Below are positions 28,551-38,001 of a stretch of 64,000 nt of DNA, in pieces (position 1 is the first letter of the stretch; each line of letters starts with the position of its first letter). Below the pieces are notes generated by a model. It made no database searches, was not told where the DNA came from, and saw only the letters and a list, made by a program, of their open reading frames with translations. The stretch spans positions 3,050,897 through 3,114,896 of the forward strand of contig NZ_LGQW01000015.1 of the NCBI RefSeq assembly GCF_003116035.1. The letters are read 5' to 3'. Made by a program: the position numbers and the translations under genes. Source of the stretch: Azospirillum sp. TSH64 (GTDB lineage: Bacteria; Pseudomonadota; Alphaproteobacteria; Azospirillales; Azospirillaceae).

Positions 28551-28666
28551 GGCTGCCGATCCGACTGCCCTGCGCCGTTTGGCACCGGTTCACGAGCGGT
28601 CCGGGAGAACGGGTCGCAATTTTCTGCCGCAAGCCATTGCAGAAAAATGCAGTTGCATGTTTTTCG

Positions 28667-28692
28667 TACCCTGAGGTTGTGATACCCTGAGG
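28667..28692 (+). repeat. Direct repeat TACCCTGAGG x2
   Basis: TACCCTGAGG occurs at 28667-28676 and 28683-28692, a 16-bp period, about 95 bp before the RTX-like gene in an unusually AT-rich intergenic region (28551-28785). It may be a regulator site; nothing else is recognisable in this gap. Confidence 0.5.
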
Positions 28693-28785
28693 CTGTTTTC
28701 GTTCAGCTTGAGCGACCTTGAAATCATCATACGAATAAAACGCATCGAGCTGAAGGCGAACGTAACAAAAATCAGGGGAAGGCCT

Positions 28786-29967
28786 ATGGCACGCTTTATC
28801 GCGGGTGGTGCGACCGGGGTTAACACCGACAATATCTATATCGCCGATCTTCTGTTTGCGCAGATATCGGGTGCAAACAGCACTTATATTGCAGCGAATT
28901 ACGGCGGTGGTGCAGTCACCGAGTTCTATGGAAATTTCGCCTACAATTCGACCGGTACCAATGTGGTGGGGGGAACGATCTCCACCATACGCTCCCTGTC
29001 GAACGGCACGCCGACCTATACGGTCGATAATCTGGCGGTGCCTGCGACGACCTTCCTCGGATGGCTGTCGAGCGGCGGGAGCAGCACAGCACGCTCCTCG
29101 ATCCTGTCCGGTGCCGACACGATGTTCGGCTCGGAGTTCAATGATACATTGCGGGGTTATGCGGGGAACGACACCATTCTCGGTGGCGGCGGATCGGATC
29201 TTTTGGATGGCGGGTCCGGCAACAACATCATCGACGGTGGGGCCGGTACCGACACCGTCCAGCGCAGCGGGAGCACGACGTCCAGCACCGCCTTCAGCTA
29301 TGGCGGGTCGGTCTATGTCTACGACTCCAGCGGTTACGATCAGTTGATCGGGGTCGAATTCATCCGATTTACTGACCGGACGGTTGCAACCTCAAGCGTT
29401 TCCACGTTCGATCCGCTGTCCTACCTTGCGGCCAATCCCGACCTTGCGGCAGCATTTGGCGGAAACACCGCGCCGGTGCTGAGCCATTATCTGAGCGCCG
29501 GCATCCGCGAGCGCCGCTCGACGACATTCGATGCCGCAGGCTACCTTGCGGCTAATCCCGATCTGGCCGCCGCATTCGGTGCGAACACTGTCGCCGCCAC
29601 CCAGCATTATATCAATGCCGGACGTCTGGAGGGCCGCAGCACCAGCTTCAACGCGATGAGCTACATCGCCGCCAATCCGGATCTCATCCAGGTATTTGGA
29701 ACCAACACGACAGCTGCGGCGCTCCACTATGCCACCGCAGGACGGCTTGAAGGCAGGTCGACGACTTTCAACGCGTCTGCCTATCTTGCGCGGTACTCGG
29801 ACCTTCGGTGGATGTATGGCACCAGCGAACTCGGCGCCGCGACGCATTATGTGACGTCGGGGTACCGTGAGGGACGGTCTGCCGCACCGTTGACGACATC
29901 CACCAGCCGTTCGGCGCAGTTCCTGGCGTCCGAACAGGCTTCGGCTTCGCTGGCCGCCGCTCTTTAA
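28786..29967 (+). CDS. RTX-type calcium-binding protein with four 40-residue C-terminal repeats
   Basis: A 393-residue protein with a strong AGGGGAAGG ribosome-binding site. Residues 115-158 hold glycine/aspartate nonapeptides (NDTLRGYAGNDTILGGGG, SDLLDGGSGNNIIDGGAG) that bind Ca2+ outside the cell. Four repeats of 40-41 residues start near residues 207, 248, 288 and 328, each with a Y(L/I)AxxxDL...HY...G..E(G)RS pattern. There is no signal peptide, and the overall Thr/Ser/Asn-rich composition fits type I secretion through an uncleaved C-terminal signal (ending SASLAAAL). No T1SS genes lie nearby. Likely a surface or matrix protein. Confidence 0.82.
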   Translation: MARFIAGGATGVNTDNIYIADLLFAQISGANSTYIAANYGGGAVTEFYGNFAYNSTGTNVVGGTISTIRSLSNGTPTYTVDNLAVPATTFLGWLSSGGSSTARSSILSGADTMFGSEFNDTLRGYAGNDTILGGGGSDLLDGGSGNNIIDGGAGTDTVQRSGSTTSSTAFSYGGSVYVYDSSGYDQLIGVEFIRFTDRTVATSSVSTFDPLSYLAANPDLAAAFGGNTAPVLSHYLSAGIRERRSTTFDAAGYLAANPDLAAAFGANTVAATQHYINAGRLEGRSTSFNAMSYIAANPDLIQVFGTNTTAAALHYATAGRLEGRSTTFNASAYLARYSDLRWMYGTSELGAATHYVTSGYREGRSAAPLTTSTSRSAQFLASEQASASLAAAL

Positions 29968-29983
29968 GGAAAGAATGGCTCGG

Positions 29984-30014
29984 GAGGTACGGAACGCCTC
30001 GCGTTCCGTACCTC
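29984..30014 (+). terminator. Hairpin after RTX-like gene
   Basis: A perfect 14-bp stem GAGGTACGGAACGC/GCGTTCCGTACCTC with a 3-nt loop starts 17 bp after the stop. It is strong but has no T-run. Confidence 0.6.
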
Positions 30015-30072
30015 GTGGCCAGTGCCGATCTCGAAAGGGGGCGGTGCTGGTCCGGCCGCCGGAAACGCGAAA

Positions 30073-30090
30073 ACCCGCCGAAGGGCGGGC
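30073..30090 (-). terminator. Terminator of tRNA-Gln transcript
   Basis: On the minus strand GCCCGCCCTTCGGCGGGTTTTC forms a GC hairpin followed by TTTTC, 33 bp downstream of the tRNA 3' end. Confidence 0.8.
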
Positions 30091-30122
30091 TTAAAGTTTA
30101 CTGATTTAAAAATTGGGAGAGT

Positions 30123-30197
<75 letters not shown>

Positions 30198-30316
30198 ACC
30201 GGCGCGGCGATCTCTCGTATCGCCGGAAGGAGCGGCACCTTAATCGGAAGCCCGGCCGAACGCAACAGGCTGTTTTCAGAAAATTTTCGCGGTCAATCGG
30301 CCCTCCGCGACGGCGC

Positions 30317-32422
30317 TCAGCGGCCCTCCCTGCGCCATGCCATCAGCAGCCCACCCAGCACCAGGGCCAGCACCGCACCAACGGGCAGCAGCGGCACGTC
30401 GGTCACGCCGGTGACCGTATAGTCGCCGTTGGCGCGCAGGCCGATCCAGCCGGACCCGGTCTGGCTGCGGTCGGGCTGGGTGCGGCGCACATCGATGCCG
30501 GGATTGGCGCCGGTGTCGGTGTCGGTCACCCAGTGGATGCCGCCGCCGGTCGCCTCCGCCACCGGCTGCATGCGGTCGCCGGTTGACCGCACATCGGCCA
30601 ATTCCGGCGTATTCACCGCGCCCACCACCGCCAGCGTCGTCCGATCCCCATCGGAGATGCGGTAGATGCCGGGGGCTGCGGCGGTCACGGTGGCGACGGC
30701 CCGGCCGGTGCGGTCGTCGGTCAACTGCAGCGTGCTGGTCCGGTCGGACGGATCGGTGATGGTGACGGAACGCGGATCTGGAGTCAGGGACCGGCGTTCG
30801 ACCGTGATGCGGTTGCCGTCCACATGGGCGCGCAGGTCGTTCTCCTCCAGCTCCGGCTCCTTCATCAGCCAGTGGGCGAGACGGCGCAGAAGCTCCGCCT
30901 GCGGACCGCCGCCCTCGAAGCCGCGGCTCCACAGCCAGATCTGGTCGGAAGCGAGCTGCGCCACCCGACCCTTGCCGACGCGGTCCAGCACCAGAAGCGG
31001 GCGGTTGCCGGCACCCTGCATCACCACCGTGCCACTGTTGGGCGTCACATCCACCTGATGGAACCAGCGGCCCCAGCTCGGCGCCGCATCCAGCCGGTCG
31101 CCGGGCAGTCCGGCGGTCACCGGATGGCGGCGGCCGACATCGGTGACGGTCGGCAGGAACGGGCTGTCCACCGTCTGGCCGCTGGGCGCCGCCGGCAGGA
31201 TCGATCCCAGCGGCGTGCGGTACAGAGACAGCGGCCCGGCATAGCCCTGGCCGGAGGTTTCCAGCAGGGCGCCGCCCTTGCGGACATAGTCGGCGATGTT
31301 CTCCAGATACATCTGCGGCAGCACGCCACGGCGGCGGTAGCGGTCGAAGATGATCAGGTCGAACTCGTCCAGCTTCACCTCGAACAGCTCGCGGATCGGG
31401 AAGGCGATCAGCGACAACTCACGGATCGGCGTGCCGTCCTGCTTCTCCGGCGGGCGCAGGATGGTGAAATGGACCAGATCGACGGCCGGATCGGCCTTCA
31501 GCAGATTGCGCCATGTGCGCTCGCCGGCATGGGGTTCGCCGGAAACCAGCAGCACGCGCAGCCGGTCGCGCACACCGTTCACCACCACCGCCGCGCGGTT
31601 GTTGGCGAGGGTCAGCTCCTGCTTCGCCGGCTCGACCTCCAGTTCCAGGACATTCTGGCCGCCATGGGTGATCGGCAGGTCGACGCGCACGTCGCGGCCG
31701 ACCGGCACGCGGAGGGTGCTGGGGGCGCCGCCGTCCTGGCGCAACGTGACCGCAGCGTCGGCGGACTGGCGGCCGGGCATGTCGTCGACACGGATGGTCA
31801 ATTCGACCGGCTTGCCGACAAGGCCGTAGTTCGGCGCCTGCACGATGGCGATGCGGCGGTCGCCCTCATCGCGGTCGCCGGTCAGCAGCGTGTGGATCGG
31901 GCCGATGTCGGCCAGCTTGCCCGGCACCTGCGGAACGTCATGCACCTGACCGTCGGTGATGAAGACGGCACCGGCCATGCGGCGGCGCGGCACATCGGCC
32001 ATCGCACGGTTCAGCGCGTCGAACAGATGGGTCTCGTTGATGGTGCCGCCGGCCTCGCCGCCGTCGGCGCTGCGGACGACGCGCACCTCCAGGTCGTTGA
32101 AGCGCTTCAGCCGCTCGGTCAGCTGTTCCGCCGCCCGTTCCGTGCGGGCACGGCGGTCGCCGATCGCCTGGCTCGGCGAATCGTCGATTACCACGACGGC
32201 CACGTCCTTGATCGGGTCGCGCTTCTCCTGGACAAGCGAGGGATTGATCAATGCCAGGGCCAGCACCGCCACCGCCAGCAGGCGCAGCCATATGCCGCGG
32301 GCCCGGCGCAGTGCGGCGATCAGCACCACAAGCAGGGCAAATCCGAAAAGAACGCCCAGCACCGGCCAGGGCAGCAGCGGCGCCAGCGCCACCGAAAGTC
32401 CGGAGAGCAGATCGACGGGCAT
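30317..32422 (-). CDS. Membrane protein with VWA-like and glutamine-amidotransferase-like domains
   Basis: A 701-residue protein, fourth gene of the MoxR-type operon. Two N-terminal helices are followed by a VWA-like domain with MIDAS residues DDSPS (80-84) and FITDGQ. A central Ig-like region and a class I amidotransferase-like fold (DLIIFDRYRRRGVLP, IADYVRKGGALLETSGQGY) without an obvious catalytic Cys-His pair follow, then a C-terminal helix (LLPVGAVLALVLGGLLMAW). The start ATG overlaps the previous stop. Probably acts in envelope or metal-centre maturation with the MoxR ATPase; the exact role is unknown. Confidence 0.82.
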   Translation of the reverse strand: MPVDLLSGLSVALAPLLPWPVLGVLFGFALLVVLIAALRRARGIWLRLLAVAVLALALINPSLVQEKRDPIKDVAVVVIDDSPSQAIGDRRARTERAAEQLTERLKRFNDLEVRVVRSADGGEAGGTINETHLFDALNRAMADVPRRRMAGAVFITDGQVHDVPQVPGKLADIGPIHTLLTGDRDEGDRRIAIVQAPNYGLVGKPVELTIRVDDMPGRQSADAAVTLRQDGGAPSTLRVPVGRDVRVDLPITHGGQNVLELEVEPAKQELTLANNRAAVVVNGVRDRLRVLLVSGEPHAGERTWRNLLKADPAVDLVHFTILRPPEKQDGTPIRELSLIAFPIRELFEVKLDEFDLIIFDRYRRRGVLPQMYLENIADYVRKGGALLETSGQGYAGPLSLYRTPLGSILPAAPSGQTVDSPFLPTVTDVGRRHPVTAGLPGDRLDAAPSWGRWFHQVDVTPNSGTVVMQGAGNRPLLVLDRVGKGRVAQLASDQIWLWSRGFEGGGPQAELLRRLAHWLMKEPELEENDLRAHVDGNRITVERRSLTPDPRSVTITDPSDRTSTLQLTDDRTGRAVATVTAAAPGIYRISDGDRTTLAVVGAVNTPELADVRSTGDRMQPVAEATGGGIHWVTDTDTGANPGIDVRRTQPDRSQTGSGWIGLRANGDYTVTGVTDVPLLPVGAVLALVLGGLLMAWRREGR

Positions 32423-35145
32423 CACTGGCCGAGCCTTTCCAGGATGGCGGGCACATGGACCTGATCGGCCTTGTAGTTGCCGGTCAGCGCGTACATCACG
32501 AGGTTGACGCCGAAGCGATAGGCGATTTCGCGCTGACGCTCGCCGCCGGGGATGACCGCGAACATCGGCTGGCCGTTGCGGCCGACCGCCCAGGCCGAGG
32601 CCCAGTCGTTGCCGCCGATAACGACGGACGACACGCCGTCATTCGCCGGACCCTCGCGTGCTTCGATCCACAGCTGCCCGCCGGCATAGCGTCCGGGAAA
32701 GTCGGTCAGCAGGTAGAAGGACTTGCGCAGCACATGATCCTGCGGCACCGGGGCGAGCGGCGGGATGTCCAGGCCCTGCACCAGCTGTTGCAAAACGGCC
32801 GGGCCGCCTCCCGGCGCCTGATCGCGGGTGTCGAACAGGATGGTGCCGCCGCTGCGCATATACTCGTTCACCCGCTGGCGCGCCTGATCGGACAGGGCTT
32901 TCTGCCGATCCGACACCGGCCAGTAGAGCAGGGGATAGAAGGCCAGCTCGTCCTGTTCGGGATTGACGCCGACCGCTCCGGCCGCTTCGACGGCGGTGCG
33001 CAGGCCGAGCACGCTGACCAGCCCCTCGAGCCCGGCGCGGGCGGTGTCGTCGACGCTGCTGTCGCCGGTCTGGACATAGGCGAGGTAGGTCTCCGCCGTC
33101 ACCTTGACCGCCTTGTCCTGATCGAGCGCGCGGGCGGGCTGCGGTGCCGAAGACAGGGCGAGTGCCAGCAGCAGGCCGGCCGCCGCGCCGCCGGCCCCGC
33201 GCCGCAGGCTGGGCGGGCGCAGCAGGCCGCGCAGGGCCAGCGCGATCAGCAGGTCGATGGACAGCAGGGCCAGGGCCGCCGCCAGAAGCGAGGGCTTCAG
33301 CGGAACCTCGCCGCGGCCGCCATAGCCGTCGCGGCCGATACCGGCCGGCATCGGCGGCAGCGGGTCGATGGCGGTGACGGCGGCGGACAGGTTCAGCGCA
33401 CGCCGGGCGTCGTCGGTGCCGTAGAATCCCGGCGGATGGCGCGGTCCGATGACATCGGCTGTGGCGTTGCCGGGGATGGGGAAGGCGGTGGGCGGCGGCG
33501 GGACCAGCCGGCCGGTGCCATCCAGCACCTCGACGGGATCGAGCGAGGCGGTGGCCGCCGTCCCCATCACGCCGCCGCTGAGTGCCACCAGCCGGCGCAG
33601 CATGTCGACGAACAGGCCCGACAGCGGCAGGTTCGACCAGTCCGGGCTGGCGGTGGTGTGGACCAGCACGATCCAGCCGTCGCCGCGCTTCTGCGAGGTG
33701 ACCAGTGGCGTGCCGTCGGCCAGCCGCGCCCAGGTGCGGTCCGCCAGATCCAGGGCGGGTTCGGCGAGCACCTGCCGGTTTACCTGGACATCGGGCGGGA
33801 TGGTCAGCCCCTCGAAGGGCGATTTCGGTGGGAAAGGCTGGAGTTTTGCCGGTTCGGACCAGGACAGGGCACCGCCCAGCGCGCGGTCGCCGATGCGCAG
33901 CCGCTCCGGCACCAGCGTGTCGGCATGTTGGGCCAGACGCGGACCGGCGAACCGGACCAGCACGCCGCCTTTCTTCACCCAATCCTCGATGTCCTGAACC
34001 TCGGTCCCGGTCAGAGCGCCGATGTCGGACAGGATCAGCACGGCCAGGTCCCGCTTCAGCAGATCCAGCGTCTCGCCGCGCCGCACCTCGTTGTAAGGCG
34101 ACAGCGCGCGTTCGAGATAATAGAGATCGGACAGCAGCGGCTGGCTTTCCCCCTCCGCCCGGCCGGATGCGAGACCGACGGGGCGGCGGCGCCAGCGCTC
34201 GTCCAGCAGGACGGTGGCGCCGGCGGTGGTGTCGCCTTCGACCCGCAGGCTGGCGGCGTCGTTGCGCAGCTCGGTCGGCACGTCCAGCCGCACCTCCCGC
34301 ATCTTCTGGCCCGGCTCGAAGGTGACGGTCTGGCGGGTCAGCAGCCGGCCGTCGGCGGCGGCGAGGCGGACGGTCACCGGCTCCGGCTTGGACGGATCGG
34401 CGCGGACGATTCGGGCGGTCAGTGCCGTGCCCTCGCTGGAGGGCGGCAGCAGCAGGTGGGGGGGATGTTCGGCGGAATCGTCGAGGACATCGGCGGAGCC
34501 CAGCCGCTGCAATCCGGCGGCGAGAGCGGCGGCCTGTTTGTCGCCGACGCCGTCGCTGAGCCACACCGCATGGATGGAACCGCGCCCGTTGGCCTGTGTC
34601 GCCACCGCTTTCAGGGCCTCCAGCGCTGCGGCACGGTCGGTCGGCCAGGGCAGGGGAACCATCGCCTGGGCCAGACGGCGGGCCTCGGGTGCCGGCAGTA
34701 CGGCGCTTGCATGGATCGGCTGTCCGTCGGCGGCCGGGGCGGTGGGCAGCAGGATCACCGGCCGCTGCTGGCGGTCGGCCTGGGCGATCAGCTCGTCCAT
34801 CGTGCGCTTGCGGGTCGGCCAGTCGCGCCCGGCCGCCCAACCATTGTCCACCACCAGCAGCAGCGGCCCGCCGCCGGGCAGTGCGGCCCGCGGGTTCAGC
34901 AACGGACCGGCCAGGGCCAGGATGATCACCGCCGCCACGATCAGCCGCAGAAGCAGCAGCCACCACGGCGTCCGGGCCGGCGTCTCCTCCCGCGCGGTCA
35001 GGTCGCGCAGCAGACGGATGGCGGGAAACTGGATCGCACGCGGGGCCGGCGGCGTCACTCGCAGCAGCCACCAGAGGACCGGCAGGGCTGCCAGTGCGGT
35101 CAAGACCCAGGGGGCGGCGAAGGCGATCGGTCCGAGACCCAGCAT
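32422..35145 (-). CDS. BatA-N/DUF4159 domain membrane protein
   Basis: A 907-residue protein. Its N-terminus has the aerotolerance BatA-type hairpin (FAAPWVLTALAALPVLWWLL, LLLLRLIVAAVIILALAGPLL) and a degenerate VWA region (LLLVVDNGWAAG, lacking the DxSxS metal site). Further membrane helices near residue 650 precede a C-terminal DUF4159 domain (YPLLYWPVSD, YMRSGGTILFDTRDQ, FYLLTDFPGRY) resembling an amidotransferase fold. It is translationally coupled to the next gene. This is the standard alphaproteobacterial MoxR-DUF58-DUF4159 cluster. Confidence 0.88.
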   Translation of the reverse strand: MLGLGPIAFAAPWVLTALAALPVLWWLLRVTPPAPRAIQFPAIRLLRDLTAREETPARTPWWLLLLRLIVAAVIILALAGPLLNPRAALPGGGPLLLVVDNGWAAGRDWPTRKRTMDELIAQADRQQRPVILLPTAPAADGQPIHASAVLPAPEARRLAQAMVPLPWPTDRAAALEALKAVATQANGRGSIHAVWLSDGVGDKQAAALAAGLQRLGSADVLDDSAEHPPHLLLPPSSEGTALTARIVRADPSKPEPVTVRLAAADGRLLTRQTVTFEPGQKMREVRLDVPTELRNDAASLRVEGDTTAGATVLLDERWRRRPVGLASGRAEGESQPLLSDLYYLERALSPYNEVRRGETLDLLKRDLAVLILSDIGALTGTEVQDIEDWVKKGGVLVRFAGPRLAQHADTLVPERLRIGDRALGGALSWSEPAKLQPFPPKSPFEGLTIPPDVQVNRQVLAEPALDLADRTWARLADGTPLVTSQKRGDGWIVLVHTTASPDWSNLPLSGLFVDMLRRLVALSGGVMGTAATASLDPVEVLDGTGRLVPPPPTAFPIPGNATADVIGPRHPPGFYGTDDARRALNLSAAVTAIDPLPPMPAGIGRDGYGGRGEVPLKPSLLAAALALLSIDLLIALALRGLLRPPSLRRGAGGAAAGLLLALALSSAPQPARALDQDKAVKVTAETYLAYVQTGDSSVDDTARAGLEGLVSVLGLRTAVEAAGAVGVNPEQDELAFYPLLYWPVSDRQKALSDQARQRVNEYMRSGGTILFDTRDQAPGGGPAVLQQLVQGLDIPPLAPVPQDHVLRKSFYLLTDFPGRYAGGQLWIEAREGPANDGVSSVVIGGNDWASAWAVGRNGQPMFAVIPGGERQREIAYRFGVNLVMYALTGNYKADQVHVPAILERLGQ

Positions 35146-35193
35146 TGGCGCGTCTTCACGAGGGGGAGGGGCGAGAAAGGGTAGACCGGCGCG

Positions 35194-36123
35194 TCACACC
35201 GCCTCCATCGCCATCGCACCCCAGAGGGTGAGCAGCGCGGATTGCGGCGAACGGTCGGTGCGATGAACGGCGAAACTCCAGCCGGCGGTGCGGGCAAGCG
35301 CCGCCAGCCCGTCCTGCTGTGCCTTCAGACGCTCGCGATAGGCGTCGCGGACGGCCTCGACACGGGGAACCAGCAGATTTTGTTCGCCCTCCAGGCCGTG
35401 AAAATCGACACGGCCGTCATAGGGCAGCGTCTCTTCCGCCGGATCGAGGATCTGGACCAGATGGCCGCGCAGGCCCCGGCCGGTGAGGCCGGCGACGATG
35501 GCGTGGATCTCCGGCAGGGGGGACAGCAGGTCGCCGAACAGAACCGTCTGCGCATGGCGGGGCAGGGGCTCCACCCGCGGCAAAGGGTCGGGTGCGGCAG
35601 CGGCGCGCGGGTCGGTCATCAGTCGGGCGATGCGGTCGATGGCGGTCTTGCCGTGGTCGGGCCGCACCCCGCTGTTCAGCAGGGCCACCCGCTCGCCGCC
35701 ACGGGCCAGCAGCACGGCGGTGGCGAGCGTCAGAAGATCGGCGCGCTCCCGCTTGGTCGGCAGCCCGGCGGCGGAGCGGAAATCCATGGAGGCGGAGCGG
35801 TCGCGCCACAGCCAGACGCTCTGCGCCGCCTCCCATTCATTTTCGCGGACATAGACCGGCTGCGTCTTGGCCGACTGGCGCCAGTCGATCATCGACGGCG
35901 CATCGCCCGGCTGATAGCGACGGAACTGCCAGAAGGTCTCGCCCAGACCGACACGGCGGCGGCCGTGCACCCCCTGGGCAACGGTCGCCGCCACCCGTTC
36001 CGCCGCGACCAGAAGCGGGGGCAGGGCGGATGCCAACTCCTCCGCGCGATGCCGCGCCAGCAGGGTGTTCGACAGCTGACCCGACGGCTGGTTCTTCTGC
36101 GGGGAGGTTGGGCTTCGCGGCAT
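35194..36123 (-). CDS. DUF58 domain-containing protein
   Basis: The 309-residue cytoplasmic protein has the DUF58 hallmark RRYQPGDAPSMIDWRQSAK followed by a VWA-like segment (VWLWRDRSASMDF, with DRSAS as a MIDAS-like motif). Such proteins pair with MoxR AAA+ ATPases as adaptors. It follows moxR by 20 bp. The start at 36123 (MPRSPTSPQKNQPSG) is the first sensible ATG; the open frame extending into moxR is antisense noise. Confidence 0.9.
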   Translation of the reverse strand: MPRSPTSPQKNQPSGQLSNTLLARHRAEELASALPPLLVAAERVAATVAQGVHGRRRVGLGETFWQFRRYQPGDAPSMIDWRQSAKTQPVYVRENEWEAAQSVWLWRDRSASMDFRSAAGLPTKRERADLLTLATAVLLARGGERVALLNSGVRPDHGKTAIDRIARLMTDPRAAAAPDPLPRVEPLPRHAQTVLFGDLLSPLPEIHAIVAGLTGRGLRGHLVQILDPAEETLPYDGRVDFHGLEGEQNLLVPRVEAVRDAYRERLKAQQDGLAALARTAGWSFAVHRTDRSPQSALLTLWGAMAMEAV

Positions 36124-36143
36124 TGCGGCTCCGCTTCGAGGGG

Positions 36144-37169
36144 TCAGGCCAGGGGCGCGCAGAGGCGGTCGATGACGTCGTCCAGCGTCACCCCGTCGGC
36201 CCGCGCGGCGAAGTTCAGCGCCATGCGGTGCTTCAGGATCGGCTTGGCCAGCGCCACCACATCGTCCAGCGACGGCGACAGGCGGCCGTCCAGCACCGCA
36301 CGGGCACGGGCGGCGAGCATCAGCGACTGGCTGGCGCGCGGGCCGGGGCCCCAGGCGACATGCTGGCGCACCTCCATCAGTTCCGACGTCTCCGGCCGGC
36401 CACGGCGGACGAGGTCGAGGATGCCGTCCACCACCCCTTCGCCGACCGGCACGCGGCGGACGAGGCGCTGTGCCGTCTGCAGATCGGCGGCGGACAGCAC
36501 CGTCACAGCGCGCTCGTCGGTCGAGCCGGTGGTGGCGATCATCATCCGCCGTTCGGCCTCGCGGTCGGGATAATCGACGTCGATCTGCATCAGGAAGCGG
36601 TCGAGCTGGGCTTCCGGCAGCGGATAGGTGCCTTCCTGCTCCAGCGGATTTTGGGTGGCCAGAACATGGAAGGGCTGGGGCAGGGGGTGGTACTGGCCGG
36701 CGACCGACACCCGGTGCTCCTGCATCGCCTGGAGCAGGGCCGACTGGGTGCGCGGGCTGGCACGGTTGATCTCGTCGGCCATCAGCAGCTGGCTGAACAC
36801 CGGACCGGGCAGGAAGCGGAAGGACCGGCGTCCGTTGTCGCCCTCCTCCAGCACTTCGGAGCCCAGGATGTCGGCGGGCATCAGGTCGGGCGTGCACTGG
36901 ATTCGCTTTTCGGCGAGGCCCAGCACGGTGCCCAGCGTTTCCACCAGCCGCGTCTTGGCAAGGCCGGGAACGCCGATCAGCAGGACATGGCCGCCAGCCA
37001 GCAGCGTGACCAGCGTGCGGTCGACCACCTCCTGCTGGCCGAAGATCACGCGGCCGATGCGGTCGCGGACGGAGGCAAGGCGGTCGCCCAGCGCCTCGAT
37101 CTCTTCCATCAGCCGTTGCGGGTCCTCCGGCACGGGAGGCTGCCCCCTCAGGATGTCCTGTGCGCTCAA
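36144..37169 (-). CDS. MoxR-family AAA+ ATPase
   Basis: A 341-residue chaperone-like ATPase with Walker A GVPGLAKT, Walker B LLMADEINRASP, sensor 1 ATQNPLEQEGTYPLPEAQLDRF (split here by family motif) and an arginine-finger region. A TTG at 37169 behind GGGGAG is the most likely start; an ATG at 37277 would add 36 residues without family similarity. First gene of the four-gene minus-strand operon (MoxR, DUF58, DUF4159, VWA/amidotransferase). Confidence 0.92.
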   Translation of the reverse strand: MSAQDILRGQPPVPEDPQRLMEEIEALGDRLASVRDRIGRVIFGQQEVVDRTLVTLLAGGHVLLIGVPGLAKTRLVETLGTVLGLAEKRIQCTPDLMPADILGSEVLEEGDNGRRSFRFLPGPVFSQLLMADEINRASPRTQSALLQAMQEHRVSVAGQYHPLPQPFHVLATQNPLEQEGTYPLPEAQLDRFLMQIDVDYPDREAERRMMIATTGSTDERAVTVLSAADLQTAQRLVRRVPVGEGVVDGILDLVRRGRPETSELMEVRQHVAWGPGPRASQSLMLAARARAVLDGRLSPSLDDVVALAKPILKHRMALNFAARADGVTLDDVIDRLCAPLA

Positions 37170-37404
37170 GGTCTGCTGCTCCCCGATGGTGGGCCGATCG
37201 GTGTCATGGTCGCAGGATTCTGCGACGCGAAACACGGGATCCGCATGGTTGGCCCTGTTCCGGCACCTTGTCGACACCCATTTTCCGAATCCCGCCGACG
37301 GATGTGCCGCCGGACGGGTGGTGGCGCCAGGACCATTGGAGTGGACCTAGCGGCCGAGTGTGGCGAAAATGCGCATGTCCGGGGACAAAACGGTTCCCAA
37401 TTCC

Positions 37405-38001
37405 ATGAAAGTCGGTAACGCGATGGCGAATGACAAGCGCTCAGATGGGCAAACCGGTTCGGAGACGGCGCCGGACCTGCCGTCCGGCTTGCCGGTGGCG
37501 CTGGGACGGACGCCGACGCTGGAGCAGTACGACATCCGCATTGCGCGCGACGGCACCTGGTTCCACAATGGCGATCCCATCCGCCGGATCGAACTGGCGA
37601 AGCTGTTCTCGACTGTCCTGAGGCGCGACGACGACGGCGATTACTGGCTGATCACGCCTGTCGAGCGCGGCCGGATCGTCGTGGACGACGCTCCCTTCGT
37701 CGCGGTGGAGATGACCGTGGCGGGCAGCGGGGCCGATCAGGTCCTGTCCTTCCGCAGCAACCTCGATCATTGGGTGGAGGCCGGCCCCGAACATCCGATC
37801 CGCGTCGCCGTGAACCCTGAAACCGGGGAGCCGGCACCCTACATCGAAATCAGAAGCCGGCTTGAGGCGAGAATCCTGCGCCCCGTGTTCTACGACATGG
37901 TGGAGCGCAGCGAGACGCGCCGCACCGAAACCGGCGAGTCCGAGGTGGGTCTATGGAGCAACAAGGTCTTCTTCACGCTGGGCAGGCTGCCTGGCGACTG
38001 A
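37405..38001 (+). CDS. DUF1285 domain-containing protein
   Basis: About 198 residues with the DUF1285 pattern W-x-H-x-GDPI-x-R (GTWFHNGDPIRRIELAKLFS), YWLITPVERGRIVVDDAPF and a C-terminal WSNKVFFTLG. The function is unknown. It is almost always next to the Nudix and CCA-transferase genes in alphaproteobacteria, as here. The start is ambiguous among 37360, 37405 and 37423. The end overlaps the Nudix gene by 49 bp. Confidence 0.88.
   Translation: MKVGNAMANDKRSDGQTGSETAPDLPSGLPVALGRTPTLEQYDIRIARDGTWFHNGDPIRRIELAKLFSTVLRRDDDGDYWLITPVERGRIVVDDAPFVAVEMTVAGSGADQVLSFRSNLDHWVEAGPEHPIRVAVNPETGEPAPYIEIRSRLEARILRPVFYDMVERSETRRTETGESEVGLWSNKVFFTLGRLPGD

Noticed and set aside
29984..30014. Hairpin as part of a second tRNA or a riboswitch
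   Set aside because: It is a simple perfect stem with a 3-nt loop and no conserved tRNA or riboswitch elements.
32251..35184. 977-codon open frame on the plus strand
   Set aside because: Antisense shadow of the DUF4159 gene; the minus-strand reading has clear domains and membrane helices.
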